Notes: generated by a model not told the origin, from the letters alone. 64,000 nucleotides of DNA from Galliscardovia ingluviei (GCF_014635685.1 NZ_BMDH01000001.1:434001-498000), one strand, 5' to 3'. Positions 46,680-57,488 are shown, counted from the stretch's first letter. Numbers and translations: made by a program.

Positions 46680-47615
46680 GTGTATAGGGATATGACAACA
46701 GAAGAAACTGCAGCGCAATCAGGTATTGCATCAGATCAGATAAATAGCAGCCCAAAAATTCACCCGCTTTTTCCTGGTAGTGTGTTTATCAGCACGGTGC
46801 TAGATGCGTTAGAGAGTAAAGACACGATGACTGGCAAAATGCGCGGTATCTATCTGCAACGTGCATTTATGGCAGGTGTATTTGCTGGACTATTTTTTAC
46901 TACCTATTTTGTTATCATTGCAAAATTTGCAGGAACTGGCTCTCCAGCTATGGCACAAGTTGGGTCTGTACTGGCAGCGACAACCTTTGGTTGGGCACTC
47001 GTATTGATTTATTACACCAACTCTGAACTGCTGACAAGCAATATGATGGTGGTATCCATCGGTGCTTATTACAAGCGCATTACATGGTTGCATGGTATAA
47101 AAATGCTGTTGCTGTGCCTTATTGGTAATCTCGCTGGCGGTCTGCTCATTGCGGCTCTAGTACGATGCTCATCGGTAATTGATCCGGCAACATTTGCCAA
47201 AATGACTGCTGCTGTAGCTACAAAATCAGGTTATCTTGATGCTGGTGTATTTGGTATCAGTGATTTATTAGTGCGCGCTATTTTCTGTAATTTTTGCATC
47301 AATATTGCAATGTTGATGGTATATAACGGCAAACTCAGTAATGATTTTACCAAGTGCATTATTATGGTTGTTGCTGTGTTTGTGTTCGCGTTTATGGGAT
47401 TTGAACATTCTATTGCGGATTCCATTTTATTTGAAATTATGGCACTGTACGGTGCTGTAGAACCATTACACGCAATTGGTGTAATTGCTGTGGTTATTAT
47501 AGGTAATTTCATTGGCGGAGGGCTACTCATTGGCGTGAATTTTGCCGTTATGAATAATCAAAATACACGGCATGCACGTCAAGCACTTAAAGCAATGCCA
47601 AATCAGCTAGACTAA
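46680..47615 (+). CDS. formate/nitrite transporter (FNT) family channel
   Basis: A 311-residue FNT-family membrane protein with six hydrophobic segments. Family features are the first-helix ending YLQRAFMAGVFAGLFFTTYF, YTNSELLTSNMM, LIGNLAGGLLIAAL, FCNFCINIAMLM and GFEHSIADSILF. The family exports or imports formate, nitrite or hydrosulfide. In a fermentative actinobacterium with LDH, formate export is the likely role, but no pfl gene lies here. The start is GTG 46680 behind GAGAGTAA; ATG 46692 is possible. Confidence 0.85.
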   Translation: MYRDMTTEETAAQSGIASDQINSSPKIHPLFPGSVFISTVLDALESKDTMTGKMRGIYLQRAFMAGVFAGLFFTTYFVIIAKFAGTGSPAMAQVGSVLAATTFGWALVLIYYTNSELLTSNMMVVSIGAYYKRITWLHGIKMLLLCLIGNLAGGLLIAALVRCSSVIDPATFAKMTAAVATKSGYLDAGVFGISDLLVRAIFCNFCINIAMLMVYNGKLSNDFTKCIIMVVAVFVFAFMGFEHSIADSILFEIMALYGAVEPLHAIGVIAVVIIGNFIGGGLLIGVNFAVMNNQNTRHARQALKAMPNQLD

Positions 47616-47640
47616 AATGTTGTATTATACCTAGCACGGA

Positions 47641-47677
47641 ATGTGGTGGCTGTAGTGAGTAACTATAACCACCACAT
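47641..47677. terminator. bidirectional hairpin between the FNT gene and hrpA
   Basis: ATGTGGTGG and CCACCACAT form a perfect 9-bp stem with an inner TAGT/ACTA pairing, between convergent genes. Confidence 0.65.
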
Positions 47678-47730
47678 TGCTTTGATCCTCGGTAAGAAGA
47701 ACTCTTTACTTTTGTGTGTTGTGCAATACG

Positions 47731-50700
47731 CTACTGTAAGGCTTTACGAATGCGCTTGAGACTGATAGGCTGTGTAGTTCCCAGCTCTTGTGCCCAAAGC
47801 GAGACGCGGAATTCTTCAAGCATCCAACGAGCTTGACTAGCACGTTCTATCGCCTGATCGTGTTCCACTCCTGCTGGCGTATGCTTTGCTTGCTCCTCAG
47901 CCTGTTCGACAAGCTGTTGTGCTTCTTGAACTTGCCAAGTCCATGTAGCATCTCTAGCCGCATCGCGTTTTGCCTTCTCTAATCGCAGTACATCAGCCTG
48001 TAAATACTTCGGTATCAAAGGCAACACATCTGCTGGAGTATCAGCCAGAAAACCAGAATGTACCAATGCATCACTATGCTCGCGAATGGATTGCAATACG
48101 GCAAGTAATGGAAGGGGAGCAGGACCGCTAATCGCCTGATCAACTTGTGCTTTACGCTCAATAATAGCAATGACGTCATGAGCAATTTCGTAAACAGTAT
48201 CTTCAAAGCGATGTTCAATATCAGCAAGTGTGAGCGCTAATGCTTCATCATCGCCAATTCGTTCTGGATGTGGTACCAAACGCTGTACAGCAGTATATTG
48301 CATGTCGTGAACCAAGTGTTGTGTGGAATCGTAAGGTGCTGCTGCAAGAACCAATGCTTCCTTGCCTAGCCATCGTGAAGAGATGCGCTCGGGAGGAAGC
48401 GCTAAAGCGTTATAAAGCGCTTGATATACCATTTGGGCACGAGTATGTAGTGTAGCTCCTGCTTGATGAAGCATATTGGCAGATTCGATAACGTTGCCTT
48501 GCTGCGCAACAGCTTGAGCGCGTTTAGTTACTGTAGCGCGTGCCGATTGAGCAGCCTGTTGGGCAAAACGAGTGCGAAGCGAGTGCAGATTATCTCCAGT
48601 TGCTAGTACACGCACTTGCGGTGCAGTGTGTTTGCGATGATGAGACTGGGTTTTAGCCTTTCCAGTTGGAATGGTTTGTTCAATACTAAAATGCAATTTC
48701 ACATACGCAGGTAGGCGCTCTATAAGCGCTTGGTCAAACACACTTGGATGAATTGGCGCTTGCACAACTTCTAAAGCGGCTTGTGTAAATGATTCAAAAA
48801 ATGGCTTGATGGCAGGTGTATCGACAGGCTGTCCTTCACTACTGCGAATATTGGCAATCTCAGGTGCACTTTGATGCGAATCGAACCAATCAAGCATAGC
48901 CGAAGCTGTATCTGGAGCTGGTACAAAATGTACACGCAATGGTTTAGGAAGTGCTTTAATTGTTGCCACAATCTGCTCTTGAAGTAAACCTGGAACATTC
49001 CAAGTAAATTCATCCTCTGATAAACGTGAAAGCGCATGAAGCGGAATATGAACAGTGACCCCATCTTGTTCGGACTGAGGGTTGTAGAGATAGCTTAACT
49101 TCAGTGCGATTGGTGAGCCATCAGTGCCTGTAGTATGCCAAGTATCTGGGTAGTCAGCTAAATCAGCATGCTCGCTATCCTGCAGTCGTTCAACTTTTTC
49201 AGCATCAAAATCAAGAAGATGAGGCTGCTGGTGTTGCTCTTGTTTCCACCATGCTGCAAATGCTGCAATAGAAACAATATGCTCCGGCAGCACACGGTCG
49301 TAAAAATCAAACAAGTCTTGGTCAGTAATCTGCAAGGCTACTTGACGTGTGCGATGAGCTTCATTATCAGACTCTTCTAATACTGCACGGTTTGCTGCAA
49401 TAATAGATTCGCCATGGAAATGTTGCTGGTACTGACCTTCAACAAACCCCTGTCGGATCAACAGTTCTCGAGCTTCAACAGGGTTGATTTTACCCCACTG
49501 TACTGTACGACCTGTAACAATAGGTAAACCAAAAAGCAGCACTGTTGCTTGAGCCATGGCACTGCCACGAGAAGCAGACCAGTGGGGCTCAGCATAGGTG
49601 GTCCGAGTTAAATTTCCAGCCAAATCTTCCGCCCAAGCAGGATCGATACTTGCAGCAAAACGAGCCCATAGTCGTGAAGTCTCCACTAATTCAGCAGCAA
49701 TCACCCAAGCAGGTGGATGTTTAGCCAAGCTTGAAGCAGGGAAGAGTGCAAAATGTGTACCTCGAGAGCCAACATACTCATTGCGTGCACGTTTTGCCGC
49801 AATACGCATTGCTTTAGCTTTTGCAGCTCCCGAAAGACCTGTAAATTGTGAGGCTTTAGGCTCAGTAACGCGCTGCATACCCATACTAGAAAGCAAGCCG
49901 GCAAGCATAGCACGATGAATGCCTTCACTATCCCAACTGCACACCATGCTATGTGCGCCTTGCTGCGCGAGAGGCAATTGAACAATAGCAAAATCGGGGC
50001 GTGCACTTGGTACAGGTGCGCCAACACGCATATGTAAGTTCTTGCACAAGCGGGTGAGCTGAGCAACCAAATCTCGCCATTGGCGCATGCGCAGCATATT
50101 CATATATTCTTGTTTACATAACGCCCTCAGCAGTCTGTTCGTTGGATCACCATCGAGCTGGAAGAAACGATCCCAAATGTTGAGTATGGTTAAGAAATCG
50201 CTGGTAGGGTCAGCATACCGGTTATGAATACGGTCAGCTTCATCCTGAGCTTCCTGTGGGCGTTCTCGTGGATCCTGCAAACTTAAAAACGCCACAATCA
50301 CTAATACTGCAGCAAGCGTATTCGGCGTATTTCTTGAGGCTTGATTTACCATTCTAGCAAAGCGCACATCAATAGGTAGTTGTGCGATTTGTCGGCCAAT
50401 ATGAGTCAGCATTACCTTGCCGCGAGTACGTTTCACAGCCCGTAATTCAAGCAAATCTTGGAAGCCTTGAGCAATTGCTTTGGTGTCGGGGCTATCGATG
50501 AAGCCAAAATTGGTAACATCATCAATATGATGAGCCACTCCCACAGCCAGCATATGTAAGATAACAGAAGCAAGCGAAGTTCGTAAGATTTCTGGCTCGG
50601 TAAACACGTCACGTGAAGCGAAGTCTTCTTCGCTGTATAGTCGTATTGCAATACCATCAGCAAGACGACCACAACGACCCGATCGCTGATTGGCACTGGC

Positions 50701-51804
50701 CTGGCTAATCGGCTCAATAGGTAATCGTTGCACTTTGGAGGCCTTAGAATATCTGGAAATACGTGCAAGACCAGTGTCTACCACATAGCGAATGCCGGGA
50801 ACTGTAAGTGATGTTTCTGCCACATTTGTTGCTAGTACAATACGCTGATGTTGGTGTGGTTCAAAAACACGATGCTGTTCTTTAGTTGAAAGTCTTGCAT
50901 AGAGCGGCACAATTTCTATGGCATCATGGCGAGATGTATCTGCCACTCGTTGACCAAAATAGCGTGTGAGCTGTGTTTGATAGTCATGAATATCGCGTTC
51001 GGAAGCGGCAAATACCAAAATATCGCGCGGACCATCAACGTGCTGCGAATATGCAATAAGTTCGGCACATGCACGTGTTACTGCCTGTGGCATATCAAGT
51101 TGACTATCTGCGTCTATATCAGTCGATGAATTTTGCTGGAGATTGGTTGTTGCAGGATTGTGAAATCCGCGAACAGAAGGTAGCAGACTAGTCGGCCCAT
51201 CAATCGGTTCATACAGGATTTCCACTGGATATGTGCGTCCTGAAACTTCAATAACAGGGACAGTGTCATGGATCACATGCTCAAAATGTTCTTTGAATTT
51301 TTCAGCATCAATAGTTGCCGAGGTGATAATCAATTTCAAATCATGACGTGTAGGCAAGAGCTGAGAAAGATAACCTAACAAAAAATCAATATTTAAGCTA
51401 CGCTCATGGGCTTCATCAATAATGATGAGGTCATAGGCTTCAAGACGAGGATCATGTTGGATTTGCGCTAACAAAATACCGTCAGTTACTACTCTAAGGC
51501 GTGTTGATGGCGCAGAAGTATCTTCAAATCGTACTTGAAAACCAACTTCCTGACCAAGAGGAACCTGACACTCCTCAGCAATGCGACTAGCCACACTGCG
51601 TGCAGCAATACGACGCGGCTGGGTGTGTACAATCTGTTTACCGTGAGAGCCAAATCCTAATTCAAGTGCGATTTTTGGAATTTGTGTGGTTTTTCCGGAA
51701 CCAGTTTGACCAGAAATAATCACTACTTGATGTTCAGTTATAGCACTGGCAATCTCATCTTTATGTGCTGAAACTGGTAGCTGCTCAGGATACGTAAATT
51801 GCAT
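47731..51804 (-). CDS. hrpA: ATP-dependent RNA helicase HrpA
   Basis: A 1357-residue DEAH-box helicase. Walker A is ISGQTGSGKTTQIPK (about 30-44), DEAH is at 130-133, then ITSATID, LATNVAETSLTVPGIRYVVDTG and QRSGRCGR. The HA2, OB-fold and long DUF3418-type C-terminal regions make up the rest, the usual size for bacterial HrpA. It acts on RNA, possibly mRNA processing or rescue of collided ribosomes in other bacteria. It stands alone on the minus strand, 52 bp after the methyltransferase gene. Confidence 0.94.
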   Translation of the reverse strand: MQFTYPEQLPVSAHKDEIASAITEHQVVIISGQTGSGKTTQIPKIALELGFGSHGKQIVHTQPRRIAARSVASRIAEECQVPLGQEVGFQVRFEDTSAPSTRLRVVTDGILLAQIQHDPRLEAYDLIIIDEAHERSLNIDFLLGYLSQLLPTRHDLKLIITSATIDAEKFKEHFEHVIHDTVPVIEVSGRTYPVEILYEPIDGPTSLLPSVRGFHNPATTNLQQNSSTDIDADSQLDMPQAVTRACAELIAYSQHVDGPRDILVFAASERDIHDYQTQLTRYFGQRVADTSRHDAIEIVPLYARLSTKEQHRVFEPHQHQRIVLATNVAETSLTVPGIRYVVDTGLARISRYSKASKVQRLPIEPISQASANQRSGRCGRLADGIAIRLYSEEDFASRDVFTEPEILRTSLASVILHMLAVGVAHHIDDVTNFGFIDSPDTKAIAQGFQDLLELRAVKRTRGKVMLTHIGRQIAQLPIDVRFARMVNQASRNTPNTLAAVLVIVAFLSLQDPRERPQEAQDEADRIHNRYADPTSDFLTILNIWDRFFQLDGDPTNRLLRALCKQEYMNMLRMRQWRDLVAQLTRLCKNLHMRVGAPVPSARPDFAIVQLPLAQQGAHSMVCSWDSEGIHRAMLAGLLSSMGMQRVTEPKASQFTGLSGAAKAKAMRIAAKRARNEYVGSRGTHFALFPASSLAKHPPAWVIAAELVETSRLWARFAASIDPAWAEDLAGNLTRTTYAEPHWSASRGSAMAQATVLLFGLPIVTGRTVQWGKINPVEARELLIRQGFVEGQYQQHFHGESIIAANRAVLEESDNEAHRTRQVALQITDQDLFDFYDRVLPEHIVSIAAFAAWWKQEQHQQPHLLDFDAEKVERLQDSEHADLADYPDTWHTTGTDGSPIALKLSYLYNPQSEQDGVTVHIPLHALSRLSEDEFTWNVPGLLQEQIVATIKALPKPLRVHFVPAPDTASAMLDWFDSHQSAPEIANIRSSEGQPVDTPAIKPFFESFTQAALEVVQAPIHPSVFDQALIERLPAYVKLHFSIEQTIPTGKAKTQSHHRKHTAPQVRVLATGDNLHSLRTRFAQQAAQSARATVTKRAQAVAQQGNVIESANMLHQAGATLHTRAQMVYQALYNALALPPERISSRWLGKEALVLAAAPYDSTQHLVHDMQYTAVQRLVPHPERIGDDEALALTLADIEHRFEDTVYEIAHDVIAIIERKAQVDQAISGPAPLPLLAVLQSIREHSDALVHSGFLADTPADVLPLIPKYLQADVLRLEKAKRDAARDATWTWQVQEAQQLVEQAEEQAKHTPAGVEHDQAIERASQARWMLEEFRVSLWAQELGTTQPISLKRIRKALQ

Positions 51805-51856
51805 GTTTCTCCGCTATACCAACGTCAATATTTCTAAGGGGTGTTGACGGCTGCGC

Positions 51857-52501
51857 TTAAGCCGCACGATGTACTGATAAAATACGATACCCCTTACTAC
51901 TAGAGTATTTACTCACAGCGTATTCGTCGGGCAGCGTCTCTTGTAACCATGCGGCAAGTGAATCAGAACCTAAATGTTTTTGTACGACTAGATACGCATT
52001 GCCTCCGGCTGCAAGACGAGGTAACCAAGTTAGTAGCAATGAGTGCAATATTTCTTTACCAACGCGAATTGGGGGATTTGACCAAATAACATCGAATTGT
52101 AGTTCTGGGTCAATGTTATCGGCAGTACCTGCATGAATATTAAGCCCCAAGTGCTTCGCATTAGCAGTAGTAAGTTGTAAAGCACGCTCATTGATATCTA
52201 AAGCCCACACTTGTGCTCGGGGGGATTCTAAAGCCATAGCTATACTAATTGGTCCCCAGCCACATCCTAAATCTAAAAAGTTACCTTGTTGTGGTAACTC
52301 TGGCGCTCCTTTTAACAGCACTGCTGTGCCGGGGTCTAATCGGTGTGAGGAAAATACGCCAGCACTGGATTGCACATGAACTTGATGTCCTCGAAGCATT
52401 ACATCGAATTCAAGATGCTGTTCTGCAGATTGCGGCTGAGCAGTGAAATACTGTTCATTGCGTGCTTGTGATGTATGCTTGGTGTTGTGCTGCTTGCTCA
52501 T
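51857..52501 (-). CDS. class I SAM-dependent methyltransferase, RsmC-like
   Basis: A 214-residue methyltransferase like the catalytic half of RsmC (16S rRNA m2G). LDLGCGWGPISIAMA is the SAM site, VWALDINERAL the ribose acid, and WSNPPIRVGKE the catalytic NPP motif. The start at 52501 follows GAGGATGGT; a longer reading from 52648 lacks this and would overlap hflX. It is divergent from hflX. The exact rRNA target is not provable here. Confidence 0.85.
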   Translation of the reverse strand: MSKQHNTKHTSQARNEQYFTAQPQSAEQHLEFDVMLRGHQVHVQSSAGVFSSHRLDPGTAVLLKGAPELPQQGNFLDLGCGWGPISIAMALESPRAQVWALDINERALQLTTANAKHLGLNIHAGTADNIDPELQFDVIWSNPPIRVGKEILHSLLLTWLPRLAAGGNAYLVVQKHLGSDSLAAWLQETLPDEYAVSKYSSSKGYRILSVHRAA

Positions 52502-52649
52502 ACCATCCTCATTTAATACTGTTCGTGCGTGGACGTGTAACTGCTCGTGCTGTAAGCAAAACTTGCAGTATTTGGCGCGAAGTAATATTTTACTATGGTA
52601 GTAGTACTGCGAGAAGTTGGCAGTACACGTATAACAGAAAAGCGCCAAT

Positions 52650-54200
52650 ATGGTAACGTACCAATGGGGAGAACGATTGACACCAGCATTTGATGTAGTG
52701 CCCGACCAGACATCATCAGCACAAGATATTTTACAAGAACAAAGTGCAGTATTAGATCAGCATAGTCGTACCGGACAAGTCGGGACAGATAGTTCTTCGT
52801 CAATACTCAGTGATGATTGGCAACAACGAGAATCGCGTAATGAACTGCGTCATATTTCAGGCATCACTACTGCTGACGAAGAAAGCGAAATCGAATATCG
52901 CAAAATTCGATTAGAACGTGTCGTCTTAGTTGGTATTTGGTCGAGTCAAGATTCTTCACTGCAGGAAGCAGAAGAATCTCTGCGGGAGCTTTCAGCTTTA
53001 GCACAAACCGCTGGAGCAGTTGTTGTCGATGGCGTCTTACAACATCGGGCAAGACCTGATGCTGCTACATATGTGGGTTCTGGAAAAGCACGTGAAATTG
53101 CCAATATTGTAGCTGCACATGATGCTGATACGATTATTGTTGATGCTGATTTAGCGCCGTCGCAGCGACGTGGTCTCGAAGACGCTGCCAAAGTAAAAGT
53201 TGTTGACCGCACAGCAGTAATTCTTGATATTTTTGCCCAACATGCCACTAGTAAAGAAGGTAAAGCGCAGGTAGAGCTTGCACAGCTTGAATACATGTTG
53301 CCGCGACTGCGTGGTTGGGGTGCATCACTGTCAAGGCAGGCAGGCGGACAAGCAGCAGGACAGGACGGCGGTATTGGCTCACGTGGTCCAGGTGAAACCC
53401 AGCTTGAGCTTGACAGGCGTGTTATCCGCACGCGCATGAGTAAATTACGCAAAAAAATTGCAAAAATGGAGCCGCAGCGAGCGGTTAAACGCGCATCTCG
53501 CACACGCTCGCAAATTCCAACAGTTGCGATTGTTGGATATACGAATGCGGGGAAGTCGTCGCTAACTAACCGACTTGCCGGTGTTGATGAACTTGTTGGT
53601 AATGCACTCTTTGCCACACTTGATACTGCCGTGCGTAGAGTTAGCACGCCGCATGGTCGTCCGTGTAATGTTATTGATACCGTTGGTTTCGTACGCAGAC
53701 TGCCTACACAGCTTGTTGAAGCGTTCAAGTCTACGTTGGAAGAAGTGGCGCTCGCTGATGTAATTGTGCATGTGGTAGATGCCACCTATCCTCAACCTGA
53801 GCAACAGATTGTTGCTGTTAATCAGATTCTTGCACAAATTGACGGTGTGAGCACAATCCCGCAGCTGATTGTTTTTAACAAGATGGATGCGGCATCGCTA
53901 GCGGTGCTTGAGCGTTTGCATAATGCGTATCCTGAAAGCATTATGGTATCTGCAGCTACAGGGGCGGGGATACCGTTATTGTTGGCACAGATTGAGCATA
54001 TGCTTCCTGTGCCTCATATTGAAATTGAAGCCACAATTCCGTATACGTATGGCTCTCTCGTTTCTAAGGCACAGGATAGGGGAAGCCTAGATCGTGTGCA
54101 GTGGCTTGCTGAAGGCATTGCTATTCACGGTTTCGTGGATGAGTCTCTTGCTACGCAATTGATGAAAGCTGCAGCCGAAGTGGGTGCTGTAGAAAACTAA
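52650..54200 (+). CDS. hflX: ribosome-associated GTPase HflX
   Basis: A 516-residue HflX that splits stalled ribosomes. The N-terminal nucleotide-binding domain includes VVDGVLQHRARPDAATYVGSGKA. A Gly-rich linker GGIGSRGPGETQLELDRR follows. The G domain has GYTNAGKSSLTNRL (G1), DTVGFVRRLP (G3) and FNKMD (G4). A C-terminal lobe ends the protein. The first 85 residues are a poorly conserved Ser/Gln-rich extension, so the start is uncertain; no strong ribosome site precedes 52650. Confidence 0.94.
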   Translation: MVTYQWGERLTPAFDVVPDQTSSAQDILQEQSAVLDQHSRTGQVGTDSSSSILSDDWQQRESRNELRHISGITTADEESEIEYRKIRLERVVLVGIWSSQDSSLQEAEESLRELSALAQTAGAVVVDGVLQHRARPDAATYVGSGKAREIANIVAAHDADTIIVDADLAPSQRRGLEDAAKVKVVDRTAVILDIFAQHATSKEGKAQVELAQLEYMLPRLRGWGASLSRQAGGQAAGQDGGIGSRGPGETQLELDRRVIRTRMSKLRKKIAKMEPQRAVKRASRTRSQIPTVAIVGYTNAGKSSLTNRLAGVDELVGNALFATLDTAVRRVSTPHGRPCNVIDTVGFVRRLPTQLVEAFKSTLEEVALADVIVHVVDATYPQPEQQIVAVNQILAQIDGVSTIPQLIVFNKMDAASLAVLERLHNAYPESIMVSAATGAGIPLLLAQIEHMLPVPHIEIEATIPYTYGSLVSKAQDRGSLDRVQWLAEGIAIHGFVDESLATQLMKAAAEVGAVEN

Positions 54201-54219
54201 CTATATCTGTGTGCAGTTG

Positions 54220-54268
54220 AATACCGTCAGTTTTGCAAATATATATGGATTGCATATGTAACGGTATT
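54220..54268 (+). terminator. possible hairpin after hflX
   Basis: AATACCGT (54220-54227) and ACGGTATT (54261-54268) are perfect 8-bp arms around a loop that holds a smaller TGCA/TGCA pairing. Position after hflX suggests termination. Confidence 0.4.
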
Positions 54269-54322
54269 GTGTGTTTGGTAAGCAACACGGTGATTGATTA
54301 CTTTCGTTGCTTCGTCTGGCAA

Positions 54323-54331
54323 TGGTATAGT
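54323..54331 (+). promoter_or_regulatory. extended -10 element upstream of ldh
   Basis: TGGTATAGT is an extended -10 (TGnTATAnT) about 55 bp before the ldh ATG. No good -35 box is seen at 17 bp. Confidence 0.45.
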
Positions 54332-54383
54332 ATCTAGAGGAATGGTCGAATGCCATCCTTGTAGTTAAAAGAGAGGTATCTGA

Positions 54384-55346
<963 letters not shown>

Positions 55347-55402
55347 AGACAAATGAGTTGTTAGAAGCAAAACATCTAGAAGCAGGATTGTAATAAGTTT
55401 AT

Positions 55403-55466
55403 GGGGAGTTATCGAGATGTAACTCCCCAAATTTAACACTCAGCATTTTGCTAGCAAAACACTGAG
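55403..55466. terminator. two hairpins between convergent ldh and lexA
   Basis: GGGGAGTTA / TAACTCCCC (55403-55411 with 55420-55428) is followed by AAATTT. A second hairpin, CTCAG..TTTTGC / GCAAAA..CTGAG, spans 55439-55466. Together they can stop transcripts from both sides. Confidence 0.7.
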
Positions 55467-55514
55467 TATGATGGTTTGTATCTTCCTATCTTGCTCGGCT
55501 CGTGTTGAGTGAAT

Positions 55515-56324
55515 TTAGGATAATTTTCTAAGTACTGTAACTACTTTGCCCATAATTGTGGCGTGCGTACCATCAATAGGTGCATATGCTGGATTATGCG
55601 GTATTAACCATACATGTCCATGTTCTTTGCGGAACGTTTTTACAGTTGCCTCATCGCCGAGTAATGCAGCAACAATATCACCATTTTCTGCTGTATGCTG
55701 CTGTCTTACTACAACATAATCGCCATCGCATATGGCTGCATCAATCATGGAGTCGCCGTGGACTTCAAGCATAAATAAATTGCCATTGCCGGTAAATTGT
55801 GCTGGTAGCGCAAATACATCATCAACATGTTGCTGGGCAGTAATAGGTACACCTGCTGCAATACGACCTACAAGGGGTATTTCTTGAATGGTATTGCCCT
55901 CGTGTTTCCAGTTTGGATAGAGAATGCGGCTTTGCTGCTCTTGGGTGTCTGACTCGGAAGTCGCACTACGTTTATTTGCTGTAGGTTGGCTAAAATGTAC
56001 TGCATTCCATGCTGGTTCAAGCAGCTCAATTGCGCGCCCTTTGTTGGCGCTGGTACGGATAAAGCCCATATGCTCTAGACGTGTTAAATGATGAGAGACC
56101 GATGAAGGACTCTTTAGCCCAGCAGCTTTTCCTATTTCACGTACCGATGGCGCAAAACCCTCTTCGCTAATATGTTTTGCTATAGCTTCAAGAATCTGTA
56201 CTTGACGTGTGGTCAGTTTAGACGAATTGCTCGCAGTTTCAGATACTGGTGCTGTATCAATTAATGACATAGGTGATGGAACTGCATGACTGTCGGGAGT
56301 AGAGGGCTGTTTTGGGCTGTTCAT
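55515..56324 (-). CDS. lexA: LexA repressor (SOS regulator)
   Basis: A 269-residue LexA. The winged helix is KLTTRQVQILEAIAKHISEEGFAPSV followed by GLKSPSSVSHHLTRLEHMG. The cleavage site is Ala157-Gly158 in GRIAAGVP. The catalytic dyad is Ser192 in HGDSMIDA and Lys229 in ATVKTF. A 35-residue polar N-terminal extension is present. Start 56324 is chosen because AAAGGAGTACCG precedes that ATG. It is divergent from the LysM gene, and three LexA-type boxes lie between them, so both are probably LexA-repressed. Confidence 0.96.
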   Translation of the reverse strand: MNSPKQPSTPDSHAVPSPMSLIDTAPVSETASNSSKLTTRQVQILEAIAKHISEEGFAPSVREIGKAAGLKSPSSVSHHLTRLEHMGFIRTSANKGRAIELLEPAWNAVHFSQPTANKRSATSESDTQEQQSRILYPNWKHEGNTIQEIPLVGRIAAGVPITAQQHVDDVFALPAQFTGNGNLFMLEVHGDSMIDAAICDGDYVVVRQQHTAENGDIVAALLGDEATVKTFRKEHGHVWLIPHNPAYAPIDGTHATIMGKVVTVLRKLS

Positions 56325-56371
56325 CGGTACTCCTTTCGTTATGTACACTGTAGCGCACTATTACACATAAT

Positions 56372-56387
56372 GCAAACATATGTTCGA
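56372..56387. promoter_or_regulatory. LexA box 1 (lexA-proximal)
   Basis: GCAAACATATGTTCGA matches 14 of 16 bases of the TCGAACATATGTTCGA type box. It lies 48 bp before the lexA start. Confidence 0.8.
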
Positions 56388-56422
56388 ATGCACTTGCGTG
56401 TCGCCGAACTCTATGCAACAAT

Positions 56423-56438
56423 ACAAACATATGTTCTA
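56423..56438. promoter_or_regulatory. LexA box 2
   Basis: ACAAACATATGTTCTA matches 13 of 16 bases of the box, 35 bp before the LysM gene start. Its centre is 51 bp from that of box 1. Confidence 0.75.
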
Positions 56439-56454
56439 TAGTACAAATGTTCGA
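56439..56454. promoter_or_regulatory. LexA box 3 (LysM-proximal)
   Basis: TAGTACAAATGTTCGA matches 13 of 16 bases and abuts box 2 directly. One half-site is intact, the other degenerate. Confidence 0.5.
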
Positions 56455-56473
56455 TTACGGTAAAGGAGTACTG

Positions 56474-56794
56474 ATGCAATTGCAAACGGTGATGCGTTCA
56501 AAAGCTGGTAGAGTGCGATCAATCGTGGTGTTATGCATTTCAAGTGTGTGCTCTGTGCTACTGGCCATGTTGGGCTTTGTACTTGCCCCTGCCATTTCTC
56601 ACGGTGAAGATCATGTCGAGCACACTGTTACCTATACAGTGCAACAGGGTGACACGTTATGGCAATACGCACAACAGACGTCAAATAGTATAAGCGTTAA
56701 GCGCCAGATTGAACGTATTCGTCGTATGAATGATTTGCATACCTATGATTTAGAAGTTGGTCAAACACTTGTCATTCCTGTAGATGAGGCGTAG
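56474..56794 (+). CDS. LysM-domain membrane protein, probable SOS cell-division inhibitor
   Basis: A 106-residue protein with a basic N-terminus, one membrane segment (about 16-40, [22 protein letters not shown]) and an outward LysM domain (about 50-104: [24 protein letters not shown]). A small LysM protein divergent from lexA and next to nrdR matches the YneA / DivS / ChiZ position in other Gram-positives, where SOS induction delays septation. That role is inferred from context. Start 56474 follows AAAGGAGTACTG; an upstream ATG at 56447 lies inside a LexA box and lacks a ribosome site. Confidence 0.85.
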   Translation: MQLQTVMRSKAGRVRSIVVLCISSVCSVLLAMLGFVLAPAISHGEDHVEHTVTYTVQQGDTLWQYAQQTSNSISVKRQIERIRRMNDLHTYDLEVGQTLVIPVDEA

Positions 56795-56859
56795 TTGTAG
56801 TACATATGTTTATGAAACAGGACATTGCCCAATTCCACCCTAAACGCTATGGTATGGAT

Positions 56860-57345
56860 ATGCATTGTCCTTTTTGTCAAAACCCAGATACAAAAGTAGT
56901 GGATACTCGAGTTGGTGATGATGGTTATGCCATTAGGCGTCGACGTGAGTGTCCAAAGTGTGGTAGGAGATTTACTACAGTAGAGACTGCCTCGTTGATG
57001 GTTTTGAAGCGCTCTGGTGCTAGTGAGCCATTTAACCGAGATAAAGTTATTACTGGTGTGCGCAAAGCAAGTCAAGGTAGACCTATTAAAGATGAAGACT
57101 TAAAGCAACTTGGTCAAAAGGTTGAAGAGGATTTGCGTTCGCGCGGTCTTGCTCAAGTTGATTCAGATGAGGTCGGTAGAGCAATTCTTAAACCATTACG
57201 TGATCTTGATGTTGTTGCTTATATGCGTTTTGCTAGCGTATATCAAGGTTTTAATAATCTTGATGATTTTGAGCGCGCTATAGAAGAGCTTAAAGAACAT
57301 CAGCAGCAAGATAATCAGTCTGATGAATCATCAACTGAAGCATGA
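56860..57345 (+). CDS. nrdR: transcriptional repressor NrdR
   Basis: A 161-residue NrdR from this start, the ATP/dATP-sensing repressor of ribonucleotide reductase genes. The zinc ribbon is [17 protein letters not shown] with [16 protein letters not shown]. The ATP-cone follows ([53 protein letters not shown]). Family members begin MxCPxC, so ATG 56860 is preferred. An in-frame ATG at 56806 would add 18 residues. No clear ribosome site precedes either. It is close behind the LysM gene and may share SOS control. Confidence 0.94.
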   Translation: MHCPFCQNPDTKVVDTRVGDDGYAIRRRRECPKCGRRFTTVETASLMVLKRSGASEPFNRDKVITGVRKASQGRPIKDEDLKQLGQKVEEDLRSRGLAQVDSDEVGRAILKPLRDLDVVAYMRFASVYQGFNNLDDFERAIEELKEHQQQDNQSDESSTEA

Positions 57346-57420
57346 GTAATATCAATTTTTAGTCTGCAGAACGACGTCTATTAGGTAATATATTAAAGAT
57401 TTTACCTATAATTATTTATA

Positions 57421-57482
57421 AATGATGGGTGTGTATACTACCGTTAATACACACCCATCATTACGTCAATTGATAATTGACT
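57421..57482. terminator. bidirectional terminator between nrdR and serA
   Basis: A 16-bp perfect stem (AATGATGGGTGTGTAT and its complement, 57421-57436 with 57447-57462), the longest in the window. A second small hairpin, GTCAATT / AATTGAC, is followed by CTTTTCTTTTACTTTT on the plus strand. Confidence 0.85.
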
Positions 57483-57488
57483 TTTCTT

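Noticed and set aside
52646-52654. Overlap of the methyltransferase and hflX starts
   Set aside because: It disappears when the methyltransferase starts at 52501, where a ribosome site is present.
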